Origin: Neorhodopirellula lusitana
Lineage (GTDB): Bacteria > Planctomycetota > Planctomycetia > Pirellulales > Pirellulaceae
Assembly: GCF_900182915.1 (NCBI RefSeq)
Contig: NZ_FXUG01000005.1
Location: 351,582 to 415,581 of the forward strand
Direction of reading: 5' to 3'
DNA length: 64,000 nt
In this document: one piece after another, positions 46,801 to 55,851 of the stretch
Position numbering within the stretch: position 1 is the stretch's first letter
How the letters are laid out: each line of letters opens with the position of its first letter
Notes under the pieces: generated by a model
What the model saw: the letters and a program-made list of their open reading frames with translations, nothing else
Told to the model about the DNA's origin: nothing
Databases searched by the model: none
Position numbers and translations under genes: made by a program

Positions 46801-47779
46801 CCATCGCAATCGCCAGGAATCCGCTGACCAACACGCCGCCGTAGATCCAGTGCGACCCCAACACCGCCAGCGTCATCGCCCAAGCCATCAGCAAAGCGAC
46901 ACCAATGCGGCGAGCCTTCCCCACATGACCACGTCCCCAGCTCAACCAAAGCCCAACCGGGGCCGCCACGAAAATCCACAGCGTGATCGTTTCATACACC
47001 AGCGGATTTTGCATCCGATCGACCAACGCCAAAGTGCGAACACTTTCCGGCGCAGCCAACGCGATCGAACCAGTTCCATTCCACCACACCGTCCCGGCCA
47101 ACATCGATAGCCAAGTCGCCACCACGATCAAGCTGGTTTGAACCGCCGCCAACCGGATCGCCAGCCCAGTCGCCACGCTCGATGTTGCCGTCAATTCAGC
47201 CGACAACGATTCAGCTGAGACCGACTCCAAGGTTTTCTGATTCGACGCACTCGCTTTCGTCAGCGACCACTTCCACGCCGGCGCGAAACAGGTCGCAAAC
47301 AGCGTCAGGCTAAGCAGCGTTTCCGTCAGCCCCGCCAGCCACATCAGCCGGTTGGCCCAAAACACCACCGCCAGCCAAACGGCCACGCCAACAGACCGCC
47401 CACCACGCCCCGCCATCAACATCACCGACAACACAATCGTGACGAAACAGTACACCTGGTAAACCCAAATCGCGTCCGTCAAAAACAACGGCGAGATCGA
47501 TACCGACGCCGCATCACCCAGCCCCGAGATCTGCAAAAACTCAGCCACGTTTCGGGACGAGTGAACGCCATCAACACCAAACCAAAACGAAACATCAGTC
47601 AACGCGTCGATGAAATACAACGCCGCCATCAACCCCAGCAAGCCCCGAACCGGCGCGATCGCCGACCGCTCCATTGGACTCAGCCACCACGCGACCATGG
47701 CATCAAAACGCCCCAGCCCGCCTGATGTTGCTGGGCGAGTTTGCTCAGTTGAATTCTTCGCTTTGCGCTTGCCGCTCAT
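46703..47779 (-). CDS. HTTM-like membrane protein with repetitive tail
   Basis: A 358-residue membrane protein with about eight helices (VRGLLGLMAALYFIDALTDV, VYQVYCFVTIVLSVMLMAG, GVAVWLAVVFWANRLMWLAG). Length and pattern suggest the HTTM superfamily, relatives of vitamin-K-dependent gamma-carboxylase membrane domains, but this is a weak assignment. The last 35 residues (KAGPQGHRATGLQGHRV...) are built from repeated bases and look like a recent extension. The start overlaps the preceding gene's stop by four bases (ATGA), in a three-gene operon with the terpene-cyclase-fold protein. Confidence 0.7.
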   Translation of the reverse strand: MSGKRKAKNSTEQTRPATSGGLGRFDAMVAWWLSPMERSAIAPVRGLLGLMAALYFIDALTDVSFWFGVDGVHSSRNVAEFLQISGLGDAASVSISPLFLTDAIWVYQVYCFVTIVLSVMLMAGRGGRSVGVAVWLAVVFWANRLMWLAGLTETLLSLTLFATCFAPAWKWSLTKASASNQKTLESVSAESLSAELTATSSVATGLAIRLAAVQTSLIVVATWLSMLAGTVWWNGTGSIALAAPESVRTLALVDRMQNPLVYETITLWIFVAAPVGLWLSWGRGHVGKARRIGVALLMAWAMTLAVLGSHWIYGGVLVSGFLAIAMGVRGKAGPQGHRATGLQGHRVSGAHGFRATVT

Positions 47780-48540
47780 CGTGACTCGCCTCGCTGCTGA
47801 ACCGCATCGGAATCGACAGACGAATCAGCCCCCAAGCCTCGCAAATTCACATCACCTTCGCCTAAGCCATCCGTTCGCGCAGTCGCCGTCAAACGCTCGG
47901 GCAACAACCGCACCAACGCCACCCGACCTTCGTCCACCACCACTCGGGCTTGATAAGCTGGCGGTTCCTGGTCATCCAACACGCTGCTTAAAATCGTCGG
48001 TTCACGCAACAAACTGACCACCACCGGTTGCCCGTCTTTCTGCCCATCTTGCAGACCAACGCTGCTCATCAACTCGCTCGCCAAGTCATCCGAACCGCTC
48101 GTCTGATGACGCATCAGCCCCAGCATCATTTCGGCCACCAAGCTCGGCTGCTCTTCGGTTGCCAACAACCTGGCTGTCGACAACCATCGCTGCTGCCGAT
48201 CATCCGCCCCCGCGCCTGCAAGCGTTTCCGGCAACAAGCTCACACCATCCAACTGCAATCTCAACGGCTGCTCCTCGGGCTTACCGTGAGCCAGATACAC
48301 CGGGCGGCCATCCACACCAAAATGCGTCGCCTGCAAATACGCATGCCCTATCTGCAAAACGCTCGACGCCCACTGCGAAGGCTGAACGCTAGAACACAGC
48401 GACACCCAAACCAAGAAGAGGTGCACCAGCACCAACAAAACGAGACATCGGGATCGCCAACCCATGCGTGGCAAGGCGGTCGCGTCACCACTGGAACCGG
48501 ACGACTGGTTGCTGTCGTCCACCGATTTAGCGTCTGTCAT
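47776..48540 (-). CDS. Membrane-anchored protein of unknown function
   Basis: A 254-residue protein with one membrane helix at residues 28-48 (RCLVLLVLVHLFLVWVSLC) and a soluble extracytoplasmic domain. It lies between the terpene-cyclase-fold gene (19 bases upstream) and the HTTM-like gene (overlap of four bases). The soluble part shows patterns like RLQLDGVSLLPETLAG and VVSLLREPTILSSVLDD but no known domain. Its conserved place in the operon is the best hint of function: it probably partners the two neighbours. Confidence 0.7.
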   Translation of the reverse strand: MTDAKSVDDSNQSSGSSGDATALPRMGWRSRCLVLLVLVHLFLVWVSLCSSVQPSQWASSVLQIGHAYLQATHFGVDGRPVYLAHGKPEEQPLRLQLDGVSLLPETLAGAGADDRQQRWLSTARLLATEEQPSLVAEMMLGLMRHQTSGSDDLASELMSSVGLQDGQKDGQPVVVSLLREPTILSSVLDDQEPPAYQARVVVDEGRVALVRLLPERLTATARTDGLGEGDVNLRGLGADSSVDSDAVQQRGESR

Positions 48541-48559
48541 GATTCACAAAAGTTGTTGG

Positions 48560-50611
48560 CTACTTAGATTCCGCTGCCTTGTACAGCGGCAGGTGGCGAT
48601 AGTAGACCTCCAAACAATAAATCGACAAACAGGTCGTGAACAAACGCCCCGAATTTTTGCCCCATTCATCCGCCTGCGGGGACCAGCTACCCGCTTCCCG
48701 ACCTCGCTTGACCTGCATCGCCGGCAACTCCACCCGCATGTTGGCATTCCATTGATCCCACAACGAACCGCCATAATGATGCAGGGCCTGGGTCGCGTAA
48801 TACCAATAGTAAACGTTCATGTCTGAACGACTCAGTGGCCAATCAACGACAAGCGTTTCCAAGCCAATCGCCATCGCCTCCTCTTCACGCCCCCAACCAA
48901 GATACTGACGGCACAGCAAACCCTCGGCCGTCATCGCCGGAGTCGCGGGTCGGCCCCGTTGGTAGCTGTAGCCCGCACCCTCGTACACACCCACGCTCTC
49001 CACATATCCGTGAATCACTGACAACGTCGAGAAAGGCACTTTCAATCCCGCTGACTGGGCACTCGTCAAAGCCATCACGTACCACCCCGTGACCGACAAG
49101 TCGGAATCCTGGCGAGGCTCGTATCGCCATCCACCCTCGCTCGACTGAGCATCCAAGGCATAGTCCACGGCCGCTTGAGCCGGCGCACGCAAGGTCGAGT
49201 CTTTCGTCATCGCGTACAACTCACAAATCGCGATGGTCGCCTGAGCCTGCGCGTACGATCGCTCGTGACTCGGTGCCTGCGAGGCGAAGAAACCATTGCG
49301 TCGTGACTGAATTCGCAACAGATACTTCAGCCCCCGTTCCACCACCGTCTTGTACGGCCCATCTAAATGAGTGTTGCCGTCACCCTGAAACGCCAGTAGT
49401 GCCATCGCCGTTGCCGCGACCCGGTTTTCCGCGTACGAACCATCGTCAAACGGCCCCCGCATGCTCCACGATCCCGCATCGGTTCCTTTGGTGTCCTGTT
49501 GTCGAGCCAGCCAACGCAAGCCTCGCTCGACCGCGTCCATCGTTTCCTGGTTGCCGCCATACATCGCCATCAACGCCGACTTCATCGCGCCGCTTCGCCC
49601 GCTGAACATCGGCTGCACCAACTCATCGGACGCTAGCCCACCCATGTCCGGCGATACGACGTCAACCGGTTCTGAAAATTCAATCGCCTCGACCAAGGAC
49701 TGAATGTCGATCTCCGTCGGCACGCTCTCTTCCGATTCATCTTGGTTGAACTGCGAATCCGAAGACTCCAACGAGAACTCTTCCAGATCAAGCGAATCCT
49801 GTTCGGTCGCCTCACCAAACTCCAATACAATCCTGCTGATCCCCGCCCCAATCGGCATCGTCCACAATGCCAAACCGAGCAACAACGCGATGTGCAAGAT
49901 CATGCTCACCAACCAAGCCGGCATCGACTTGCGAACTGGCAATAAGGCCGAACCATCGCCATCGGCTTGATCCGCATCCGCTTCCGCCGCCGGGGAACCA
50001 TCCGCCCCCTCAGCAACCCGCCAACGCGATTGCGGTTTCGGTTGAGCTGGAACAGCCGCGGGACTTGGTGCTGCCGCGGGCCTTGGCGATGCTGCAGGAC
50101 TCGGCGTCGCTGCAGGATTCGGCGCCGCAGCAGGATTCACAGCGGCAGCCTGCGGACGAGTGGCCCCAACCGGCGTCGACGCAGCTTGCTGGCGTGATGC
50201 AGATTGTTGACCCGATCCGTTTTGTTGACCAGGAGCGGCCTGCAAAGATGGGTTGGCTGGCGCCTTCGGTTGCCCTTGTCGGTTTGCCGGAGCCTGCAGG
50301 TTTGCAGGAGTTTGCCGGTTCGCCTGAGTTTGCTGGTTCGGCTGAGGCTGACGGTTCGCCTGTGTCGGTGGATTTGCCGGAGTCGGTGGAGTCGGCTGTG
50401 CCTGCGGTTTCGGCTGAGGATTTGCCGGAGGTTGCGGACTGACTGGCGTCTGCACGGGGGGCAAAGTCGCGCGCGGTTTCGGTGGTGGCGGAACCGGTGG
50501 TGCAACCGCCGGTGGCAGTGGCGGAGGCACGGCGTCAGGACGCGCGTGCGGCACTCCAGACGAAAAATCGTCCGACGAATCAGCGGTAGGCGGGTCGGAA
50601 TGCGTCATCAA
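48560..50611 (-). CDS. Squalene-cyclase/prenyltransferase-fold protein with proline-rich N-terminus
   Basis: A 683-residue protein. Residues 1-200 are proline-, alanine- and glutamine-rich and disordered. One membrane helix follows near residue 233-255 (SMPAWLVSMILHIALLLGLALW). Residues 340-680 contain alpha/alpha repeats of the squalene-hopene cyclase/prenyltransferase type: ERGLRWLARQQDTKGTDAGSW, ERGLKYLLRIQ, DYALDAQSSEGGWRYEPRQDSD, VTGWYVMALTSAQ, and YYWYYATQALHHYGG. The catalytic DXDD of cyclases is absent, so it is probably a non-enzymatic toroid as in many planctomycete proteins. It heads a minus-strand operon with two membrane proteins. Confidence 0.78.
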   Translation of the reverse strand: MMTHSDPPTADSSDDFSSGVPHARPDAVPPPLPPAVAPPVPPPPKPRATLPPVQTPVSPQPPANPQPKPQAQPTPPTPANPPTQANRQPQPNQQTQANRQTPANLQAPANRQGQPKAPANPSLQAAPGQQNGSGQQSASRQQAASTPVGATRPQAAAVNPAAAPNPAATPSPAASPRPAAAPSPAAVPAQPKPQSRWRVAEGADGSPAAEADADQADGDGSALLPVRKSMPAWLVSMILHIALLLGLALWTMPIGAGISRIVLEFGEATEQDSLDLEEFSLESSDSQFNQDESEESVPTEIDIQSLVEAIEFSEPVDVVSPDMGGLASDELVQPMFSGRSGAMKSALMAMYGGNQETMDAVERGLRWLARQQDTKGTDAGSWSMRGPFDDGSYAENRVAATAMALLAFQGDGNTHLDGPYKTVVERGLKYLLRIQSRRNGFFASQAPSHERSYAQAQATIAICELYAMTKDSTLRAPAQAAVDYALDAQSSEGGWRYEPRQDSDLSVTGWYVMALTSAQSAGLKVPFSTLSVIHGYVESVGVYEGAGYSYQRGRPATPAMTAEGLLCRQYLGWGREEEAMAIGLETLVVDWPLSRSDMNVYYWYYATQALHHYGGSLWDQWNANMRVELPAMQVKRGREAGSWSPQADEWGKNSGRLFTTCLSIYCLEVYYRHLPLYKAAESK

Positions 50612-51166
50612 TGCGAAAAGCCGAGCGTTTCGAAACTCCCTGCCGAGGCAACTAGAAGGTCATCAACCGTATCATCGAACAAAATCGCCCCGGCTGCTTG
50701 GCAAAAATCTTGCTTGGTATCCATCTCGCCCGATAAAAGTCGCCGCAGAGCAACCATCTTGGCCGTTCTCCCAATTCAGGCCCTGAAATCTCACGATTCC
50801 CTGCAAACTCGAGTCACCAGAAACTCAAACCAGCAGCGTAAAACCCAAAACCTCAATTTCGAACACCAAAGCGTTCCTGCCCGCCAAAAACTCCGACGCA
50901 CGCTGCTCGACCGCCATTAAGTAGCCATCCGTTCAACGAATCCGCCGATACCAGACAATCCATCCTCCCAAACTCTAGGTCAGCATAACGGATTGGCGAG
51001 ACTTCACCAAAATTCTTTGCGAACACCGCCAGTATCGGTTGACAGAACCGGCTCGATCGAGCATTCTCTGCCCCTCGACGAGGTCGCAAGGTTTTCATGA
51101 AACTTTGACAAAAAGTCAAAGCAACCGTGAACCCAAAACCAAGCAACAGCGTCGTAACTTTAATAC
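50612..51166. other. Gap upstream of the initiator tRNA
   Basis: A 555-base stretch with no gene that I can support. It contains a small hairpin ctttgac-aaaaa-gtcaaag near 51102-51120, with ttgaca at 51105, possibly part of the tRNA promoter. A -10 box was not identified with confidence. Confidence 0.4.
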
Positions 51167-51240
<74 letters not shown>

Positions 51241-51286
51241 CTGATTGTCGCCGAACACTCCGTGTTCGGTTTTGACAAAACGAACA

Positions 51287-51322
51287 AGCCGACGTTGGTC
51301 ACCGACCAACGCCGGCTTTTTT
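51287..51322 (+). terminator. Rho-independent terminator of tRNA-fMet
   Basis: gccg-a-cgttggtc pairs with gaccaacg-c-cggc (one internal mismatch, three-base loop) and is followed by six T. A near copy occurs at 57231-57270. Confidence 0.9.
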
Positions 51323-51606
51323 CGTGCTCTACCGCAGCCCTGACAAGAACCTACGCCAACGACCGATCCGCAAAGATCTTTCAGAGTGTCTCTGGAAAAG
51401 CTCTAGCAGATTCCGGCCAAATCTCGGCGTCCTATCAGGAAGATCCTTTTCTCGGTGAATCCGTCGACCGGGGCTTGGCGAACAGAGAAGCTGCTGGGAT
51501 TGCTCGTGCGATAGCCGACGCTGGAGACGCGCCGGCATCAATGGTGAATCTTGAGTACGGCGCGATTGCATTGCAAACTCCGCGGACGGGAAAACAGGAC
51601 GAATAG

Positions 51607-51741
51607 TTTCGGCCTCATTCAGACAAGAACTTGAAGCAGCATCAGGCGACGCTAGATCGATTATCGCCTTGTGAACTAGCTGATGCGATTGCTTGGCTTC
51701 AGACTTTGCCGGTAGCGATTGAGATCGGTGGACTCAGGTGC
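51607..51741 (+). pseudogene. Possible remnant of a metallophosphoesterase gene
   Basis: The open frame reads HQATLDRLSPCELADAIAWL followed by QTLPVAIEIGGLRC, a pattern seen in the late part of calcineurin-like Ser/Thr phosphatases before the HAxW motif. The frame ends with no catalytic motif and no start. It appears to be a decayed piece lying just inside the tRNA-side boundary of the accessory region. Confidence 0.35.
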
Positions 51742-51751
51742 AAACCTAGCC

Positions 51752-51946
51752 ATGCAAATCCCCGAAGACGAAAGCCATTTCATTGGTCGGGTGCTGGAGC
51801 CTTTGCAGACGACATCACCGCTGCAGACCTATCTCGACTTGATGGTGATGGGCGGACGTGGCGAGGAAGCTGCGAATGCCGTCTACGACAAATACATTCG
51901 ATCCTCGTTCGACCAAGCCGAAGCCGATGTAAAGGCATTTACGTGA
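51752..51946 (+). CDS. Small protein coupled to the AbiEii-like gene
   Basis: A 64-residue acidic helical protein (MQIPEDESHFIGRVLEP..., EEAANAVYDKYIRSSFDQAEADVKAF). Its stop overlaps the GTG start of the next gene by four bases (GTGA), so the two were translated together. It could be a small antitoxin-type partner of the nucleotidyltransferase or the truncated end of a larger one. No family was recognised. Confidence 0.5.
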   Translation: MQIPEDESHFIGRVLEPLQTTSPLQTYLDLMVMGGRGEEAANAVYDKYIRSSFDQAEADVKAFT

Positions 51947-52233
51947 AACAAGAGGAAGTAGCTTATCGGGTGATGTTAGAGGCCACGGCGTTGTTGAACG
52001 AATGCGGTGAGCTTGTCGTTGTTGGCGGATGGGTTCCAGAAATACATTTTCCGATGCAAAGCCATATCGGTTCGATCGACGTGGATGTCGTTCTTGATCC
52101 GTCGACCTTTGATGAAGAACGCTCTTTGCATGACCTTCCAAGACGCTTCGGAGTTGCTTCAAACATCAAGCATTCTCGTAGACTAGAGGATTCGCGATGC
52201 CTTGGAAAACCATTGCCGAACATGCACGATTGA
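51943..52233 (+). pseudogene. Truncated AbiEii-like nucleotidyltransferase
   Basis: 96 residues from a GTG. The segment LVVVGGWVPEI, followed by HIGSIDVDVVLDP, is the GG...D-x-D nucleotidyltransferase core of AbiEii/AbiGii-type toxin relatives (normally 250-300 residues). After about residue 60 the sequence no longer resembles the family and soon stops, so the protein is truncated and probably inactive. Its coupling to the preceding small gene looks like the remains of a toxin/partner operon. Confidence 0.55.
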
Positions 52234-52400
52234 CACCTCAAGTTTTCCAGCTGTAGTGGATGAGATGAGGAATCACTCGGTTTGAAATACAACAACTGGG
52301 ATTCGTGGCCTCATCCACTACAGAGCAAATCTTGCCTTGTATTGCGGACCGCAGTACAATGAGGCAGAGCAATTTAGGCCGATCCTGGAGCATATTTTTG

Positions 52401-52670
52401 ATGCAAAAAACAAGTTCACTGATGGTTCGTTTGGACGAGCAGTCCAAAGCGATGCTCACCGCCGCAGCCGAACTTCGCCGAATCAGCGTCAGCGACTACG
52501 TCCGCAGTGTGGTCGTGGGGCAGGCCGAGCGAGAATTGGCGGCGGCCGAGTCGCAAACGATCGCAATGTCACCCGGTGAACAATTGGAGTTCTGGAATGC
52601 GCTCTCGAAGCCTCCAAAACTGACCAAGGCTCAGAAAGATCTCGGAGCGATGATGCGGGGCGATGCGTGA
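52401..52670 (+). CDS. DUF1778-type antitoxin (TacA-like)
   Basis: An 89-residue protein (ATG at 52401; a longer in-frame start at 52305 lacks similarity). The N-terminal half is a ribbon-helix-helix (LMVRLDEQSKAMLTAAAEL, then ISVSDYVRSVV) and the C-terminus, rich in Pro and Lys (MSPGEQLEFWNALSKPPKLTKAQ), is the part that wraps the toxin. It overlaps the following acetyltransferase gene by four bases. It is thus the antitoxin and operon repressor of a DUF1778/GNAT toxin-antitoxin system like TacAT and AtaRT. Confidence 0.88.
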   Translation: MQKTSSLMVRLDEQSKAMLTAAAELRRISVSDYVRSVVVGQAERELAAAESQTIAMSPGEQLEFWNALSKPPKLTKAQKDLGAMMRGDA

Positions 52671-53188
52671 GCGGTGTCTGCTATCCCGATGGTTGGCGAG
52701 TCGAATTGCTTAGTAAATCGCACAACCGTCAGGGTTTCGGTTCTGGACAAGAGCAAGTCGACAAGTGGCTGAAAAAGTCTGCGTTTCAGAGCCAGAAGAA
52801 GCACCTCAGCTCGACCAAGGTCTTGCTTGATGGCGAGAACCAACTGGTCGGCTACTACACGCTAGCAACTTCGCAGGTCGACTTTTCAGATCTTCCCATC
52901 GAGGCAGCCAAGTCGTTACCGCAGCGACAGTTGCCCGTGGCTGTTCTGGCATGGCTGGGTGTCGACAGTTCATTCCAAGGCCGAGGCATCGGGAAGCGTT
53001 TACTCGCAACTGCGTTAAAAGACTGCTACGACGCATCAGAAACCTTCTCGTTCATCGCCGTCATTCTCGACTGCGTCGACAAACCGTCCAAAGCGTTCTA
53101 TCAGCGTTTCGATTTCGCCGAATTGCCAGGTTACCCGATGCGACTGTATCTGCCATTCAAACAGCTCGAGCGAATAACAAAGGGGTAA
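52667..53188 (+). CDS. GNAT acetyltransferase toxin (TacT-like)
   Basis: A 173-residue protein with a GTG start overlapping the antitoxin stop. It has the GNAT fold: RQGFGSGQEQVDKWLKKSA near the N-terminus, VLLDGENQLVGYYTLATSQV, the acetyl-CoA loop GVDSSFQGRGIGKRLLATALKD (Q-x-x-G-x-G/A), and FYQRFDFAELPGYPMRLYLPF at the end. This is the TacT/AtaT/ItaT pattern, whose members acetylate the amino group of aminoacyl-tRNA and block translation. Substrate tRNA is not deducible. Both reading frames are intact, so the system may be active. Confidence 0.88.
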   Translation: MSGVCYPDGWRVELLSKSHNRQGFGSGQEQVDKWLKKSAFQSQKKHLSSTKVLLDGENQLVGYYTLATSQVDFSDLPIEAAKSLPQRQLPVAVLAWLGVDSSFQGRGIGKRLLATALKDCYDASETFSFIAVILDCVDKPSKAFYQRFDFAELPGYPMRLYLPFKQLERITKG

Positions 53189-53217
53189 CCCGATCGAGTT
53201 CTCCAATATGCTTCTTG

Positions 53218-55191
53218 TCAAACATCTGAACGCGGCTCTGTAGGTTGACGCGGTTTCCACGGTGTCTTCGCGACTTGAGAATCAATGTCTTCCACAAAGT
53301 TCCGGACCTTGGAGATTGCCGAATCAATCTCAGGAACGGTGAGCGAAAGAAGTTGCCCAGTTTTCGTGCGTCCATTGCGATGAACGATATTGTGCCGAGC
53401 ATTCACAATTCGCTGCAAATCAGCAAATGCGTCTCCGGTTGGAAACTTAACTCGTAGAACCTTTTTGAACAGTGGCCCGACTTTCGGGAGATTATGGAAC
53501 ACCTGATCGACGAGATACTTTTTGACAATCGTTTGGCTGTGACGTTCCCAGTCAATCACCTCGTCAAGCTTGTACTTGCGGTCGGCGAAATCAGAGGTTG
53601 CTCTGGCAAAGCGATTTCGCAAAATCTTATTGCCAACTACCGTGTTGATGAACGTATCCGAAAGGTATGTCTCCATTGACGCCACTACACCCGCGTAAAC
53701 TTGGCGGTAAAGGACCTGCTGCAACGCTGCGTCAGGCGACTCAAGCAAAGCCAGTCGAGTCAAGTTGTCAATCGAATCAGCGAATGTCGCGTAGGAAGAG
53801 ACGTTTTCCGAAATCGAACGAGCAAGAGCGTTTTCAAGTTTTCCTTTCCGAGCAAGCTTGTTGCATTCTGGGCACTGTCGGCGATTGACACGATTCTGGA
53901 CTGACTCCGACCAAACGTGCTCGGGGTTGATATCACACATCCACCATCGTTTGATTGCACTCTGACGAGTAACGTCGGAGGGAGTCACGTCTCCATTTTT
54001 GGTTGGATGCCAAGTCGCAGAAATTTCAGTGTCTACAGCAGCCAAGCAAGTTTTTGAGTCAGCTCGTAACCCGCTGCAAAAAGGACAGCCCGCGCCTTTC
54101 GTTCGACGAAAAACGTGAGCCTTCCAGACATGCTCGGGATCGTTTGAACATTGCCACATCACTTTTCTAGAGCTACCCGGCGACACGGTCATCGGATCAA
54201 CGCCAGGATTGAGAGTTGAATGCCACTCGGCAAGAAGGGCAGGATAGGCGTGACCGATCGATTCCTCTGCCCGAACGACACCTTGCTTGATCGGGCCAAC
54301 ACACATCAGGCATTTGCGTTGCCGACCGTGAACCTTTTTGATCGGATCCTGCCACTCGTGAGTAGGATCTTTGGGACACTGCCACCAGACCTTCGTCTTG
54401 GAGCCATGTGAAACGGTTTCTGGTGTCGTTGCCCCGTTCTTCGTTGGATGCCAGTAGTCCAATAGCTCTGGGGCAGTTTCGTTCAATCCGCGCCGTGTAG
54501 CGACTTTTCCTGATGATGCATTCGACCGATTCTTTGTTCCCGAGCGACACATCGGGCAGCTACCTTTACCGCGTTTTCGGGTTTCGATGGCAGCCCTCCA
54601 TTCATGCTCTGGGTTTTCACTACATTGCCACCAAACTCTCTGAGGATTGGTGCTCGAAAACATCTCAGGCGTAAGCGAGCCATTTTTGGTTGGGTGCCAT
54701 TCAGCTGCTAATTGTGGCGATTTGCGAGCCAACGAATTGTTGAGCTTCCGACACTGGGGACATTGGCTGCCTTCCGTCCGACTACGAACTTCAGACTCCC
54801 ACTCATGAAATGAATCAATCCGGCATCGCCACCAAAGGCGCCTGTTCGACTTCGGCGCAAACTGCTCTGGCCGCGAAGCATCGTTCTTGGTCGGATGGAA
54901 TTCAGCAGCAACTTCGGGAAACAACGCGACGATTGAATCCTCCGGAAGCACCTTCCGGCCCGAGCAGTAGGGACAACCTTGTTTCTCGATCGCTCGGGTT
55001 GCAACGCTGGCTTGCCACGCATGCCGGTGATCCTTCCTGCACCTCCACCAAGCCCGGTAGCTGCTATTGTACGGAACCTCATCCCGCTTGAACTTGACGT
55101 TCTTCGTTGGATGCCATTCTTCGGCGAGTTCGAGTGAGTACGCCACCAACAGTGGTACGCGGATACCGGTATGCTGCAGCGTTCTGCCCAT
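53218..55191 (-). CDS. Six-fold treble-clef zinc-ribbon protein with C-terminal HEPN domain
   Basis: A 657-residue protein with two parts. Residues about 17-443 hold six DUF4379-like repeats of about 70 residues. Each has a W/F-H-x-T-x-N segment (WHPTKN, W at 26, 165, 247, 323, 394; F98 in the second), then WW-x-C or similar, then an H-x-W, and a C-x2-C (C73/C76, C144/C147, C212/C215, C294/C297, C369/C372, C440/C443). Each repeat thus has the residues for one zinc. Residues 444-657 are helical, with ARHNIVHRNG near 598-607: R599-x4-H604, the R-x4-6-H motif of HEPN ribonucleases, closest to the RiboL-PSP type. DUF4379 repeats are usually joined to a Vsr-like endonuclease, so this HEPN fusion is unusual. 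The gene stands alone between toxin-antitoxin and Fic genes; it lacks a nearby antitoxin. Confidence 0.85.
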   Translation of the reverse strand: MGRTLQHTGIRVPLLVAYSLELAEEWHPTKNVKFKRDEVPYNSSYRAWWRCRKDHRHAWQASVATRAIEKQGCPYCSGRKVLPEDSIVALFPEVAAEFHPTKNDASRPEQFAPKSNRRLWWRCRIDSFHEWESEVRSRTEGSQCPQCRKLNNSLARKSPQLAAEWHPTKNGSLTPEMFSSTNPQRVWWQCSENPEHEWRAAIETRKRGKGSCPMCRSGTKNRSNASSGKVATRRGLNETAPELLDYWHPTKNGATTPETVSHGSKTKVWWQCPKDPTHEWQDPIKKVHGRQRKCLMCVGPIKQGVVRAEESIGHAYPALLAEWHSTLNPGVDPMTVSPGSSRKVMWQCSNDPEHVWKAHVFRRTKGAGCPFCSGLRADSKTCLAAVDTEISATWHPTKNGDVTPSDVTRQSAIKRWWMCDINPEHVWSESVQNRVNRRQCPECNKLARKGKLENALARSISENVSSYATFADSIDNLTRLALLESPDAALQQVLYRQVYAGVVASMETYLSDTFINTVVGNKILRNRFARATSDFADRKYKLDEVIDWERHSQTIVKKYLVDQVFHNLPKVGPLFKKVLRVKFPTGDAFADLQRIVNARHNIVHRNGRTKTGQLLSLTVPEIDSAISKVRNFVEDIDSQVAKTPWKPRQPTEPRSDV

Positions 55192-55851
55192 GTCTACTCC
55201 CTTGCTTTTTTAACAGTCACTTGGCGCAGCGATAGGTTCGCTTTCTTTTTGCCAACAGTCTATTCCTACTTATTAGGTCATTTCGGTTGCAGCAAAGCAA
55301 ACTTTATCGTCCCCTCAATTTATCAAGAACCTGCTTAACCCAAGAGACCGAAAAAGGAACCGGGGGTCATTGTTTGGCTCTCAGAGGACGTTCAGCCCTG
55401 CTTCGCGGTGGAATTGAACCGGAAACGGTTCAGATCAGGGCCGTTGAAGGCCGAGACAGATTGCCCAGGACAGGCCTGTCGATTGTCGGTGTGGCTCCGG
55501 TTTCCTGCGCGACTTCCTGCGGTGGGTTGAACGGTCGCTGAAACATCGTGGCTTGCGTTTGCTTCGACGATGGAATCCTTGGCAACGTCTTTTCAGGGCG
55601 ACTGAGATTGAACTCCGCCGTACACACTGGAGAACTTCATGAGATGGTTGCTTACTGCTGGTCACTCTTTCTTTGGCAATTCGAACCGCTCACGGTGACG
55701 AAGCGGAAGACTCCAACTCTTCTCATGAAAAAGAAAAACTCGCCTCGCACGGGTTCGAAGGGCTCGCTGAATGGAGCGAGTGCGGATGGCGAATGAATGG
55801 GGAATTGCCCATGGATGTTGCAACGCGATTGCCCGTGGTACCTTGATTCGC
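55192..55851. other. Gap inside the accessory region
   Basis: 660 bases with no gene that I can support. Short frames overlap on both strands without motifs. The promoter of the zinc-ribbon/HEPN gene must lie at its left end. Confidence 0.45.

Noticed and set aside
49867..50920. Long plus-strand frames rich in Leu/Arg or Pro/Glu opposite the toroid gene
   Set aside because: They mirror the proline- and glutamine-rich codons of the minus-strand gene, which has motifs and a membrane helix.
55548..55796. An 82-residue plus-strand frame
   Set aside because: No motif, mixed composition and overlap with equally long frames on the other strand.
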